Of a stretch of DNA of 64,000 nt, positions 38,571 through 47,072 are shown piece by piece. Under the pieces are notes generated by a model. That model was given only the letters and a program-made list of their open reading frames with translations, ran no database searches and had not been told where the DNA came from. Source of the stretch: Peribacillus alkalitolerans (GTDB lineage Bacteria > Bacillota > Bacilli > Bacillales > DSM-1321); NCBI RefSeq assembly GCF_010882125.1, contig NZ_JAAGVZ010000004.1, positions 1-64,000 of the forward strand. The letters run 5' to 3'. The stretch's first letter is position 1. Each line of letters opens with the position of its first letter. The translations under genes were made by a program, and so were the position numbers.

Positions 38571-38588
38571 TTGTGAATAAATTCACAA
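38571..38588 (-). promoter_or_regulatory. Rex box overlapping the doxX promoter
   Basis: The 18-bp palindrome TTGTGAA-TAAA-TTCACAA matches the Rex operator consensus TTGTGAAN4TTCACAA exactly. It also contains TGTGA-N6-TCACA, the FNR/CRP pattern. On the minus strand its TTCACA can serve as -35, followed at 16 bp by TATATA, so binding would block RNA polymerase. Confidence 0.7.
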
Positions 38589-38656
38589 ACAAAGATAAAA
38601 AAATTTCTAATTTCTTTAATGATAGCTATCTGTATTAGTGAAAATAGAATGAACTG

Positions 38657-38779
38657 TTACAGTATGAACTGCATGGATTCTTTTTCTATCTCCTCTACAC
38701 TTTCATCATACTCCCAAGTATCCCTTGTTGCAACGGACTTCACAATGTTTTCACATATGATTTTTGAAATGATATTAAT
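38657..38779 (-). pseudogene. Start-less ORF fragment (40 codons)
   Basis: Between a TGA at 38780-38782 and a TAA at 38657-38659 the minus strand encodes a protein-like 40-residue peptide including CENIVKSVATRDTWEYDESV and ending EKESMQFIL. It has no start codon with a ribosome binding site and I do not recognise it. It may be the tail of a lost gene, or chance. Confidence 0.25.
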
Positions 38780-38825
38780 TCATTCTGTTCTATAAAATTT
38801 CATTTTTTATAGGAATACAGTCATC

Positions 38826-39029
38826 CTATCCACATATGAGACTATTTTCACAGAAGTTATCAACAGATTTTATCCACAATTATGTGAATTATGTGAATAA
38901 TTTAGATAAATTAAGTCATATGAACTACTTTTTATCCACAGGTTATTTCCAACAGTTATCCACACAACCCATAAAAAATGTTAATAAATTTCCAAAAGTT
39001 TGGTCTGTTAACACTTAACATGTGGATAA
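38826..39029. other. DnaA-box cluster in a gene-free gap
   Basis: Perfect TTATCCACA boxes occur at 38870, 38932 and 38956 on the plus strand and at 39021 on the minus strand. One-mismatch boxes are at 38826 (CTATCCACA), 38857 (TTATCAACA) and 38892 (minus, TTATTCACA). The intervening DNA is very AT-rich. No dnaA/dnaN or replication gene is nearby, so this is not oriC as normally organised; it resembles the off-origin DnaA clusters described in B. subtilis. Confidence 0.7.
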
Positions 39030-39104
39030 ACCTGTTAATAACTTGTTAGTAGTGCAAAAAAAAAACGCTATTAATGTCGAGCTTGTTATGGACAACACGA
39101 GTGC

Positions 39105-39135
39105 AAAAAAAAATACACACCATTTTGAGTGTGTA
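39105..39135 (-). terminator. Terminator of the 39145 gene
   Basis: On the minus strand TACACAC pairs with GTGTGTA across an eight-base loop and is followed by nine T residues. Confidence 0.85.
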
Positions 39136-39144
39136 AAATATTGA

Positions 39145-39342
39145 TCATGATTTATTCTTACTCAATGGATAGACAGATTCAACTTGAACCCATTGAGGCT
39201 TTACCCGATACTCTTGAGCTTTTTGTGAAACAAGTTTTTGAATAGCTTCCTCTTCATTTTTTGCATGAAGTAAACTTCTGCCAGTAAGTGTACTACCATC
39301 TTCTACTGTTGCATACCATACAATTCGATATTCTATATCCAC
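39145..39342 (-). CDS. Small hypothetical protein
   Basis: I do not recognise this roughly 65-residue protein. It has alternating beta/alpha features (IEYRIVWYATVEDG, then a helix AKNEEEAIQKLVSQKAQEY) and no membrane segment. The GTG at 39342 has AGAGGTG nine bases upstream; the ATG 11 codons earlier (39375) has no visible ribosome binding site, so the start is uncertain. A strong terminator follows, which supports a real transcript. Confidence 0.5.
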   Translation of the reverse strand: MDIEYRIVWYATVEDGSTLTGRSLLHAKNEEEAIQKLVSQKAQEYRVKPQWVQVESVYPLSKNKS

Positions 39343-39579
39343 AGATTTGTTCACCTCTATCTTTTTCTTCAACATTCATAGCATGGTTTCTTTAGTAAAC
39401 TTTAAATGAATATTAGTCAAAATAGAACGTGTATTTTATACCAATTTTTCAAAACAATATTTGGGGCTTTCTTTAACACACTCATCATAAATTTAAGACT
39501 TGGAAAGTGTGTCAGAAAAGTGTCAAGGAAATAAAAAAGCAGTATAGCAATCGCCATACAGCAAAATAATAGATATATT

Positions 39580-40080
39580 TTATGAATCTTTACTATCAAT
39601 AAATCTAAACAAGTCATTCAGATAAAAATAGTTAATAAATATCTTCTGTTTAACCATATCTTTAATTTCCTGAATGGTTGCCCATTTTAAATCACTGACT
39701 TCTTCAACTTGCATAGTGCACTCGCTAATCTCAAAATCCTGCTTTATCAGCCATACATCACAAATGTTATCTTTTCTTGTAACTGTAAAAGCAACTTCTG
39801 CATTTGCCATATCTGCTTGAATCCCAATTTCTTCATACATTTCACGGGCGCATGCAATATGACTATCGTCGCCTGCTACAGCAGATCCTCCTGTCATGGC
39901 CCACATATTCGGACGCAACTGCATAGTGGATGCCCGCTTTTGAATCAAGAACTCTCCCCTGCTATTCATAATCCAAATATGAACGACAAGGTGATATTCC
40001 CCTACTTCCAGTTTCTCTCCTCGCACGATCGTCTTACCAGTCTTTTCTCTATTAATATTATAAATATCCCAGATTTCCAT
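39580..40080 (-). CDS. NUDIX hydrolase
   Basis: A 166-residue NUDIX protein. The box region GGSAVAGDDSHIACAREMYE followed by EIGI matches Gx5Ex7REUXEEXGU except that Asp replaces the first Glu. The surroundings (WIMNSRGEFLIQKRA, AMTGGS) resemble NUDIX proteins of the isopentenyl-diphosphate isomerase-like branch, which hydrolyse nucleoside or other diphosphates. AGGAGG precedes the ATG. It is a single-gene unit; the substrate is unknown. Confidence 0.85.
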   Translation of the reverse strand: MEIWDIYNINREKTGKTIVRGEKLEVGEYHLVVHIWIMNSRGEFLIQKRASTMQLRPNMWAMTGGSAVAGDDSHIACAREMYEEIGIQADMANAEVAFTVTRKDNICDVWLIKQDFEISECTMQVEEVSDLKWATIQEIKDMVKQKIFINYFYLNDLFRFIDSKDS

Positions 40081-40269
40081 ATTGACCTCCTTACCTAACT
40101 TATATAGATATTTTTATCATATTCTCTAAACATCCAATAATATCCTTTCCATAAACATTTGCTGAAACTATCTTCATCTTAAAGTTCTTGATAACTATAA
40201 AAGCCAGCATATGCTTATGCTGACCTTACTTAAATCTTTATTTGCTTGTTATTTCTTCAAGCACATGTT

Positions 40270-40734
40270 TTAAGACATATTATTAGCTTTTTTCCAAGTA
40301 CTGAGATGGATTGATCCTAATTCAGGTTTCTGTTCCCCATTCAATGCTGTAATATATTCTAAAGAATTCCCGTCTGGGTCTCTAAAATAATAGCTTGCTG
40401 AAGGCATCCAAGCATGCACAATTGGCTCACTTGTGTCTAGACCAAAGTCAGGTCTTAAGTTAATCCCTTTTTTTGTTAAATATTCAGGTACTTGTAATAA
40501 TTCTTCATAAGAAACGTAAAAAGCAAAATGTGAAGACACAAATTGTTCTGCTGAAACTTCCCATACTCCTAGCATCTGTTCTTTAATAGAAGAATTCCCT
40601 AGCCAAAAGAAAGCCACCCTGCGCTTTTCAATGAGGTGGGCTAATTCCAAATCTAGATTTTGATAAAATGCCACTGCCTCCTCTAGGTTCTTCGTCTTCA
40701 CATGAGTCTCAAATAATTTAGCATTTTTCATCAT
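40270..40734 (-). CDS. VOC (glyoxalase/bleomycin-resistance) family protein
   Basis: A 154-residue protein with two beta-alpha-beta-beta-beta modules: FETHVKTKNLEEAVAFYQNL at the start and ASYYFRDPDGNSLEYI in the second half. This fold holds metal-dependent isomerases, dioxygenases and drug-binding proteins. The likely ligands (His in ETHV and Glu in LEYI) are present, so an enzyme is possible; the substrate is unknown. GGAGAGGG precedes the ATG. Confidence 0.82.
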   Translation of the reverse strand: MMKNAKLFETHVKTKNLEEAVAFYQNLDLELAHLIEKRRVAFFWLGNSSIKEQMLGVWEVSAEQFVSSHFAFYVSYEELLQVPEYLTKKGINLRPDFGLDTSEPIVHAWMPSASYYFRDPDGNSLEYITALNGEQKPELGSIHLSTWKKANNMS

Positions 40735-40966
40735 TTCCCTCTCCTTTAAGGTTTTTATTTATATCCTTAGTTTAATTCAAGCATTGAGGAGCTAAATCAG
40801 AACGTTGACTGAAATGAGATTACGTCTTTAGTCGTAGATGGCAATAACTCTTGTTATTAAATCGATATTTTATAAATTTTGTAAATATACTTCTAAGATA
40901 AATCACGAAATAAATAAAGAGCTCCTCAGATGACGTTTTTTCAAGTCACTTAGAAGCCCCTATGTA

Positions 40967-41689
40967 TTAATTATCTTTTAATATCTCTTTTAGAAACCGC
41001 TCCCTCTGATCAAGAAAATATTTTGTAATTTGATAGTGATCCGTTTTTTCATAATCAATCTCTGATATTTCACCATCGTCAAAGTTCAAAATGGTCGCAT
41101 CTGGATAACCCAATAGAATTGGAGAATGTGTAGCTATAATGAATTGACAATTGCCACCATTTACCAAATCATGGATAATTCTAATAAATGCCAGCTGTCT
41201 TTGAGGGGATAATGCAGCCTCTGGCTCATCCAATAAGTAAATCGATTTGCCTTTAAAACGATTTAAAAAAAGTGATAAAAATGCTTCCCCATGGGATTGT
41301 TGATGGAGCGAACGACCACCATAATCCTTAAATCCACGATTATCAATCTCATCAATATGAGATGCAAAATGATAAAAAGACTCGGCACGTAGAAAAAAAC
41401 CATTACTAATTTTGGGTAGCCAAGAAAGTCTGATAAATTCCCCAAGGGACGACTCTGAAGCATGTACGTCATATTTATTATTACGTCCCCCTCCAGCTGT
41501 ATTAAACTCGCATTTATCTGCAATGGCCTCTAAGAGAGTGGATTTACCAGAACCATTCTCTCCAACAAAGAATGTTACAGGACTTTTTAAATTAATTTGA
41601 TCAAGGTTTTTAATTGAAGGAATGGATAATGGATAGTAGTTAAATGATGTTATCTTTTCTCGTTCAAGGGTGATCCTTTTTAAAAACAT
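40967..41689 (-). CDS. Stand-alone AAA/ABC-type ATPase (COG3910-like)
   Basis: A 240-residue soluble ATPase with Walker A GENGSGKST (residues 43-51), Walker B IYLLDEPEAALS (about 150-161) and H-loop IIATHSPILL. It has no coiled coil or nuclease domain and no permease partner nearby. Such AAA_21-type proteins are scattered in Firmicutes with no proven function. AGGTG lies eight bases before the ATG. No toxin-antitoxin or defence partner is adjacent. Confidence 0.82.
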   Translation of the reverse strand: MFLKRITLEREKITSFNYYPLSIPSIKNLDQINLKSPVTFFVGENGSGKSTLLEAIADKCEFNTAGGGRNNKYDVHASESSLGEFIRLSWLPKISNGFFLRAESFYHFASHIDEIDNRGFKDYGGRSLHQQSHGEAFLSLFLNRFKGKSIYLLDEPEAALSPQRQLAFIRIIHDLVNGGNCQFIIATHSPILLGYPDATILNFDDGEISEIDYEKTDHYQITKYFLDQRERFLKEILKDN

Positions 41690-41818
41690 ATTTGTTCACC
41701 TACACTATGCGTTTGAAATTATAGTAACATTAAATCATTGAAACTTGCTCTTTTATTAAGAGGAACATTGTAACCTATTTTAGAATGAGAAATTAGTTTA
41801 TTTTTAGGAGGAAGTCTT

Positions 41819-42679
41819 TTGCAAACTTTAGAGAGAATTTCAGATAAATTTTGGTTTCAAACTCCAGTATCTGAAACCGATCGTCCCATTCTTGGAGTTG
41901 TAGTGGGAGATAAACAAACTTTAATGATTGATGCTGGAAACTCAGAAGCTCATGCGAAATATTTTTTAGAGGAACTATCTGAACGCAACATTCCAATACC
42001 AAATTTAGTTGCCATCACTCATTGGCATTGGGACCATATATTTGGATTGTCAGCTCTTAAAATGCCATCAATTTCTTCAATACATACAAAAATAGAAATG
42101 GAGAAAATGATTCCTTATTTGTGGACTGATGAGGCTTTGGACGATCGGGTAAAAGATGGAATAGAAATTGAATTTTGCTCAACTGCAATAAAGAAGGAAT
42201 TTGGAAATAACCGTGACATCCAAATTTCGTTACCTACCATTACATTTAAAAATCGACTTGAAATTGACCTTGGTGGAGTGACATGCATTTTACAACACGT
42301 AGGAGGTGACCACTCCTATGACTCTGTAGTGGTTTATGTAAAAGAGGAGAAAATCTTATTCTTGGCAGATAGTATTTATCCTGACATTTATAATGAAAAA
42401 AGAAACTATACAATAAAAAACACACTTTCCTTATTAACCTTACTAGAAACATTTGACGCAAATACCTATATCCTCTCCCATTGGAAGCCTATTTCAAAAG
42501 AAGAGTTTGAAGTGGAAGCTCATTTATTAAGAACAGTCGCAAAAATCACTGAAACGTTCCAAGGAGACTTTATTCAAATGAAAGAGGCCTTCGAAACCTA
42601 TGTGGAACGACCACTAACCGAAGATGAAATCGAGACACTTGAATACTTTGCTAATGGATATGAAATGCAAAATAAATAA
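41819..42679 (+). CDS. MBL-fold metallo-hydrolase
   Basis: A 286-residue metallo-beta-lactamase-fold protein. The zinc motif HWHWDH lies at residues 68-73; a later metal His is in QHVGGDHSYDS, an Asp in FLADSIY and a terminal His in ILSHWKP. The usual second His pattern HxHxDH is kept, so the enzyme is probably active; the substrate is unknown. The start is TTG with AGGAGGAAG upstream. Divergent from the ATPase gene. Confidence 0.85.
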   Translation: MQTLERISDKFWFQTPVSETDRPILGVVVGDKQTLMIDAGNSEAHAKYFLEELSERNIPIPNLVAITHWHWDHIFGLSALKMPSISSIHTKIEMEKMIPYLWTDEALDDRVKDGIEIEFCSTAIKKEFGNNRDIQISLPTITFKNRLEIDLGGVTCILQHVGGDHSYDSVVVYVKEEKILFLADSIYPDIYNEKRNYTIKNTLSLLTLLETFDANTYILSHWKPISKEEFEVEAHLLRTVAKITETFQGDFIQMKEAFETYVERPLTEDEIETLEYFANGYEMQNK

Positions 42680-42828
42680 TTATTACCCTGGGTGCCTTGA
42701 TTTTGAGGCACCCTATTTATTGAGAATAAAGATTCATTGAATCTCTTTTAGTTATGATTTTTTTCATTATATTTCCAGATCTAATTCCAAGTTTGTATTT
42801 AGTAGTTATTATATTTTGCTCATAGTTC

Positions 42829-43302
42829 TTATAATTCCTTACTAAACATCACCATATCGAGTGCTCGGATTCCATCTTCAAATATTGGCTCCGGATATTT
42901 TTTGAAGAAGTCTTTTTTGATATCCGTCATTCGGAATCCTGCTTTTTGATAGAAAGCTAAATTTGCAATACTAGAATTTGCAGTTCCTACACTCATGAAT
43001 TTATATTGTTTTTCTCTAAATAGATGAAATGCCTTTTTTATGACCTCTTTTCCTAATCCCTTTCCTCTTGCTTCTGGAATTAAAGCCATATTTTTTATCT
43101 CCACTACTTCTGAGGATTCAAAGATAAATAAAATAACACCAATAAATTCCCCTTCGTTATGGATGGCATACAACTCTCCTTCATCTATATATAATGTGAT
43201 GACTTCCTCACTCTCATCAGCCATAAGTAGGTAAGCCATATATCGAATTCTCTCTTCATGCTTTACCTCATTAAGATGAACACTAGTACTATTGATATCC
43301 AT
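42829..43302 (-). CDS. GNAT-family N-acetyltransferase
   Basis: A 157-residue GNAT enzyme. The acetyl-CoA motif A appears as IPEARGKGLGKEVIKKAF and motif B as SIANLAFYQKAGFRMTDI. The acceptor is unknown. AAGGGG precedes the ATG. Isolated gene on the minus strand between two plus-strand genes. Confidence 0.85.
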   Translation of the reverse strand: MDINSTSVHLNEVKHEERIRYMAYLLMADESEEVITLYIDEGELYAIHNEGEFIGVILFIFESSEVVEIKNMALIPEARGKGLGKEVIKKAFHLFREKQYKFMSVGTANSSIANLAFYQKAGFRMTDIKKDFFKKYPEPIFEDGIRALDMVMFSKEL

Positions 43303-43481
43303 ATAATTCCCCTTAAAAATTCGAATATTTTCGCTTGAAATATGTACTAATTCTTTATGATAACAATCACTTCACGAATATTTTTATATCAAAAGCTTAT
43401 CCTAATCATGTTTAGGTTCAGTTTTTTTGTATCTTTCAATCTAGAGTACCAAAAACAATCTATTACACAAAGGAGAGAATC

Positions 43482-44312
43482 ATGAAAAAATCAATCTTAG
43501 CAACTGCATTTGTTACGACTCTAACGGTCGGTTCATTGGCTGGTATTAGTATTGGTAAAGCAGAGGTAGCGAAAAGTACACAAGAGCATCTGGTCGCGGC
43601 AACGAATTGGTTCCAAACGTCTGCGGAAAACAAGGCATTACAAATTCAAACCTATAACCAAGCAAAAGAAGAGTTGGCTGAAATTATTGAAGAAAAGAAA
43701 AAGAAGGACAAGCAAGCTAAAAAGAAGGGATTACCTCCTGCCGTAGTTCTGGACATTGATGAGACTGTTCTAGACAATTCCCCACACACTGCATGGGCAA
43801 TTAAGAATAACGCTGCTTATCCTGCTGGCTGGGAAGAATGGGTAAATATGGCAAATGCAGAACTCATCCCTGGGGCAAAAGATTTCTTGCTTGCAGCTGA
43901 TAAGATGGGCGCAGAAATTTTTTATGTCTCCAATCGTACTGTTGCGGAAAAAGAGGCGACGATGAAAAACTTAAAACTTCATGGACTTCCTAATGTGGAT
44001 GATAAACATTTGTTATTGAAAACAACAACGTCCCAAAAAGGCCCTAGGCAAGCTGAAATCGCTAAAACAAATGATATCGTAATGCTTATCGGAGATAATG
44101 CAAATGACCTTTCTGACATCTTCTATAAAGCAGACTTAAAAACACGAAAAGATAATGTGGATAAAATTGCCAGCGAACTCGGTACTAAATATATTCAGCT
44201 GCCAAACCCAATGTACGGTGATTGGGAAGCGGCAATATACAATTATAAGATGGATAAAACGGACGATCAAAAAGCAATGGATCGTTATAATGCATTAAAA
44301 CCAATGAAGTAA
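43482..44312 (+). CDS. Secreted class C acid phosphatase (e(P4)-like HAD)
   Basis: A 276-residue exported protein: a signal peptide (MKKSILATAFVTTLTVGSLA) precedes a HAD class B phosphatase domain. The nucleophile motif is VLDIDETVLDN near residue 92, motif II VSNR follows, and LIGDNANDLSD carries the acidic motif IV. Family members dephosphorylate 5'-nucleotides outside the cell. Haemophilus e(P4) is a lipoprotein, but no lipobox cysteine is present here, so this form is probably released or held by its signal anchor. AAAGGAGAG precedes the ATG. Confidence 0.88.
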   Translation: MKKSILATAFVTTLTVGSLAGISIGKAEVAKSTQEHLVAATNWFQTSAENKALQIQTYNQAKEELAEIIEEKKKKDKQAKKKGLPPAVVLDIDETVLDNSPHTAWAIKNNAAYPAGWEEWVNMANAELIPGAKDFLLAADKMGAEIFYVSNRTVAEKEATMKNLKLHGLPNVDDKHLLLKTTTSQKGPRQAEIAKTNDIVMLIGDNANDLSDIFYKADLKTRKDNVDKIASELGTKYIQLPNPMYGDWEAAIYNYKMDKTDDQKAMDRYNALKPMK

Positions 44313-44314
44313 TC

Positions 44315-44349
44315 AAAAAACCAGGAGAACCTAAACCTCCTGGTTTTTT
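44315..44349 (+). terminator. Acid phosphatase terminator
   Basis: AAAAAACCAGGAG pairs with CTCCTGGTTTTTT (13 bp), two bases after the stop codon. Confidence 0.92.
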
Positions 44350-44544
44350 GTACCATCTATTTTACGATCACTGCTTTAATATGGAGAATATGTAAAAGTC
44401 CAAACTTTGATAACAATGGAACAAATGCCATCGGAATAAGGTGAAATTTTTAATGCCCTATTTTTGTGAATTAGTCATTTTATTAGACCACACTGTAAAG
44501 CTAAATGATTTTGTCCTCAATCAAAATTATAATAAAGAAACATA

Positions 44545-44570
44545 AAATAACCTCCTAGGGTTAGGAGGCA
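44545..44570 (-). terminator. Terminator of the speD-speE fusion gene
   Basis: On the minus strand CCTCCTA pairs with TAGGAGG across a four-base loop and is followed by TTATTTTA, 20 bases past the stop. Confidence 0.65.
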
Positions 44571-44589
44571 TTTCATAGGCAATAACCTA

Positions 44590-45897
44590 TCATATCATAT
44601 TTTCCATTTCTTCTTTATATATTTCATGTAGCTTAAGTTCGTCATAGGTATTAACGATTGCTAGTTTTCGTAGAGCTTTGATAGAAGAAGGTATTTGAAA
44701 TAGTTTGTCTTTCTCGGATGAAAATGTTTTATGAGGAACAGTCACATCCGGAAGTTTTTTTGTCAATTCTTTATGAGCACCCAAATGGTATCCCCATAAT
44801 CCAAAGGAAGGTACAATCACATTATAGGGAAGCGTATTTAATCCTGATGATTTAATAGTCTCACCAATGCTCCAATATGCAATCGGCGCATCTTCTGGAG
44901 AATTGGATTGGCACACTAATACACCTTCCGAAGATAAAAGAGTTGCTACTTGACTAAATAGTTCCTTTGTATATAAGGAGCTGATGATTGCGTCGACAGG
45001 ATCTGGAAAGTCAATGATAATCACATCATAGGGTTGCAAGTCATTCGTAATAAAGCTCTTTGCGTCCTCAATATGAATCTGAACTCTATCGTCTAAAAAA
45101 GAACGACTATTTTGAGCTAAAAGAGAGGGATTTGTTTTGGCCAAATTAATGATAGTAGAATCGATATCAACAAGATCCACTTGCTTTACTGTTGAATATT
45201 TCAACACTTCACGTAGACCTAGTCCATCACCGCCTCCTAGAATGAGCACTCGTTCTGGTGAACCAGTCAACTCCATAGCAGGGAATATTAGTGCTTCATG
45301 GTAATAACTTTCATCTAAAGAGGAAAACTGTAACTCTTGTCCAATATACAAGCGAAGATCTTTAGCTTCAACTAATACAATGTCCTGGAAATGACTCGAT
45401 CCATTATAAAGTATATTATGATTTCCAGTCATTAGTTCTTTAAACTGCTTTAAGTCCTTGTCGTTCCCTAGATCTTCTCTAACCATAAATGGCGTATTTA
45501 TTTCACTATCTGCTGTTACTAAATTCATTTTTTTCATAATGGGTGTGGGAATAGATTCAAAGCCACGTGATAGCTCGTGAATGACTACTCTTCTAACCTC
45601 CATTTTTTCCAACATCACTCTTAAGACAGGCCATAGTTGTTGATTCCCGCATGTATATAAATCCAACGCTGCATAACCATGTTCTGGCCATGTGTGAATA
45701 GAAATATGTGAAGTTGAAAGAACTAATACCCCAGCTACCCCTTCAGGTGAAAATGAATGAAAAAATGTTGATAAGATTTCCATTTCTAAATCTGTAACTG
45801 CTTGAGTCATTAATTCTTTTAATTTGGGTGCATCATTAAGAATTTCAGGATTACATTCAAATGCATCAATAATGGAATGCTGCCCTTTTGTATCCAT
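44590..45897 (-). CDS. Fused AdoMet decarboxylase (SpeD/SpeH) - spermidine synthase (SpeE)
   Basis: A 435-residue protein joining two polyamine enzymes. Residues 1-125 are a class 1B S-adenosylmethionine decarboxylase: MDTKGQHSI, FSPEGVAGV, SHISIHTWPEHGYAALD and YTCG. Ser63, His68 and Cys83 fall at the same numbers as in SpeH, but residue 62, just before the pyruvoyl-forming serine, is Thr and not Glu. Residues from about 160 are an aminopropyltransferase: DESYYHE, LGGGDGLGLREVLK (220-233) and IIIDFPDP (293-300). One polypeptide could make decarboxylated AdoMet and transfer its aminopropyl group to putrescine. AAAGGACG precedes the ATG. Confidence 0.88.
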   Translation of the reverse strand: MDTKGQHSIIDAFECNPEILNDAPKLKELMTQAVTDLEMEILSTFFHSFSPEGVAGVLVLSTSHISIHTWPEHGYAALDLYTCGNQQLWPVLRVMLEKMEVRRVVIHELSRGFESIPTPIMKKMNLVTADSEINTPFMVREDLGNDKDLKQFKELMTGNHNILYNGSSHFQDIVLVEAKDLRLYIGQELQFSSLDESYYHEALIFPAMELTGSPERVLILGGGDGLGLREVLKYSTVKQVDLVDIDSTIINLAKTNPSLLAQNSRSFLDDRVQIHIEDAKSFITNDLQPYDVIIIDFPDPVDAIISSLYTKELFSQVATLLSSEGVLVCQSNSPEDAPIAYWSIGETIKSSGLNTLPYNVIVPSFGLWGYHLGAHKELTKKLPDVTVPHKTFSSEKDKLFQIPSSIKALRKLAIVNTYDELKLHEIYKEEMENMI

Positions 45898-46013
45898 TTA
45901 TACACGTCCTTTATTTTCTATTGTTCATCTAGTTACATTATGACAATGGCATATAAAAGGTTTGTACAAGTCCCTTTTTCATAAAAAAATAGGGATTTAC
46001 CCATAATTGAATG

Positions 46014-46041
46014 GCAAAAAAACCACCGGTTATGGTGGTTT
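46014..46041 (-). terminator. Terminator after the 46214 gene region
   Basis: On the minus strand AAACCACC pairs with GGTGGTTT and is followed by a T run. It closes the small acetyltransferase unit to the right. Confidence 0.8.
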
Positions 46042-46049
46042 AACTGTCT

Positions 46050-46212
46050 TTATTTTGTGACCAACAATACTATTTCCCCACGTGCTTTGATCCTTTTATC
46101 CCTATATTCTATAAACACAACCTTCTTATTTTTAATCAATACCTCAGCTGCTTCTATCTATAGGTTAGGGCACTTCCTCTAAATTTAAAGACCACTTTAC
46201 TTTCGGGTTAAG
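46050..46212 (-). pseudogene. Frameshifted remnant downstream of the acetyltransferase pair
   Basis: Two out-of-frame open pieces on the minus strand read LNPKVKWSLNLEEVP (stopped by TAA) and then EAAEVLIKNKKVVFIEYRD followed by KRIKARGEIVLLVTK before a stop at 46050. The break contains TAA and TAG in different frames. The second piece looks like the C-terminal beta-rich tail of a small protein. I do not recognise the parent. Confidence 0.35.
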
Positions 46213-46213
46213 T

Positions 46214-46456
46214 TTAACGGCTAATTTCGGATTCAATCCTATTTTCTTTCAATTGTCCATTCTCGTAATCTTCTAATGAATGAAAGGAAATTCTAGGCAA
46301 AAACTCCAGTCTTTCCATCCTTTCACTTAATAACTCTATAAAATCCTTTCTTTCCTGTTCACTAACTCCAGATGGCACTATAAAAGGTTCGATAACATCC
46401 ATTCCAGAGAAGTATAGAATTTCATGATGAATGTTAAAATACGATCCCTTTTTCAT
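46214..46456 (-). CDS. Small hypothetical protein coupled to a GNAT gene
   Basis: An 80-residue protein that I do not recognise. It is acidic to neutral with no membrane segment; the middle (SEQERKDFIELLSERMERL) is a predicted helix. Its ATG overlaps the TGA of the upstream acetyltransferase (ATGA), so it is translationally coupled to it. It may be a partner, or the start of a decayed gene, since degenerate coding sequence follows directly. Confidence 0.5.
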   Translation of the reverse strand: MKKGSYFNIHHEILYFSGMDVIEPFIVPSGVSEQERKDFIELLSERMERLEFLPRISFHSLEDYENGQLKENRIESEISR

Positions 46457-47007
46457 TCAATAATCCAATCACTTTTTAAAAGAGCATATTGAAAATGGTC
46501 CTTCCATTCTCCATTAATCAATATATTCTTCCTCGCAAGTCCTTCTCTTTGAAAGCCTAATTTCTCTAATACCTTAATAGAAGCAAGATTGCCAGGGAAC
46601 ACTCCAGCTTCTAATCTATGTAAATGTAATTTCTGGAAAGCAAATGCAACTGCTAAACGTAATGCTTCGGTTGCATAGCCTTTCCCAAGTTGATCATGAT
46701 CGATCGAATACCCGATGGAAGCTGAATAAAAAGGAAAAGATTTTACACCATATAAAGAAAAGTCTCCTATCAATTCACCTGTTTCTTTAAGAAAAACTCC
46801 CCATGAATAGCTTTTCCCTGCATGTGTACTAAGTAAATCAAGCTGTATATTCTCTATATGGGTATCCAAAGAATAATATTTTTCATCTCGTTCAGGTTCG
46901 GATAAACTCCAAAAATATTTATTTTTAATGATGAGATCCAACAGATCCTCTGCATCATCGACATCTAGAATTCTCAAATAGATACGGCTTCCATCTAGTT
47001 GTTCCAT
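46453..47007 (-). CDS. RimJ/RimL-type GNAT N-acetyltransferase
   Basis: A 184-residue GNAT enzyme of the ribosomal-protein acetyltransferase-like subgroup. SYSWGVFLKETGELIGDFSL is followed by the acetyl-CoA site DHDQLGKGYATEALRLAVAF and then VFPGNLASIKVLEKLGFQRE. The true acceptor is unknown; many such proteins acetylate small molecules or protein N-termini. AAAGGAGAGGG precedes the ATG. Confidence 0.85.
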   Translation of the reverse strand: MEQLDGSRIYLRILDVDDAEDLLDLIIKNKYFWSLSEPERDEKYYSLDTHIENIQLDLLSTHAGKSYSWGVFLKETGELIGDFSLYGVKSFPFYSASIGYSIDHDQLGKGYATEALRLAVAFAFQKLHLHRLEAGVFPGNLASIKVLEKLGFQREGLARKNILINGEWKDHFQYALLKSDWIIE

Positions 47008-47072
47008 CTCAATCCCTCTCCTTTCAGCATTTTAAATAAGCCAATATTAACCTATAACTTTTACTATATTGT

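Noticed and set aside
38826-39029. DnaA boxes as the chromosomal origin oriC
   Set aside because: dnaA, dnaN and the rpmH/rnpA neighbourhood are absent; the gene context is doxX and small ORFs.
40967-41689. Stand-alone AAA ATPase as part of a defence island
   Set aside because: No nuclease, toxin or other defence gene is adjacent; the neighbours are ordinary VOC and MBL genes on separate units.
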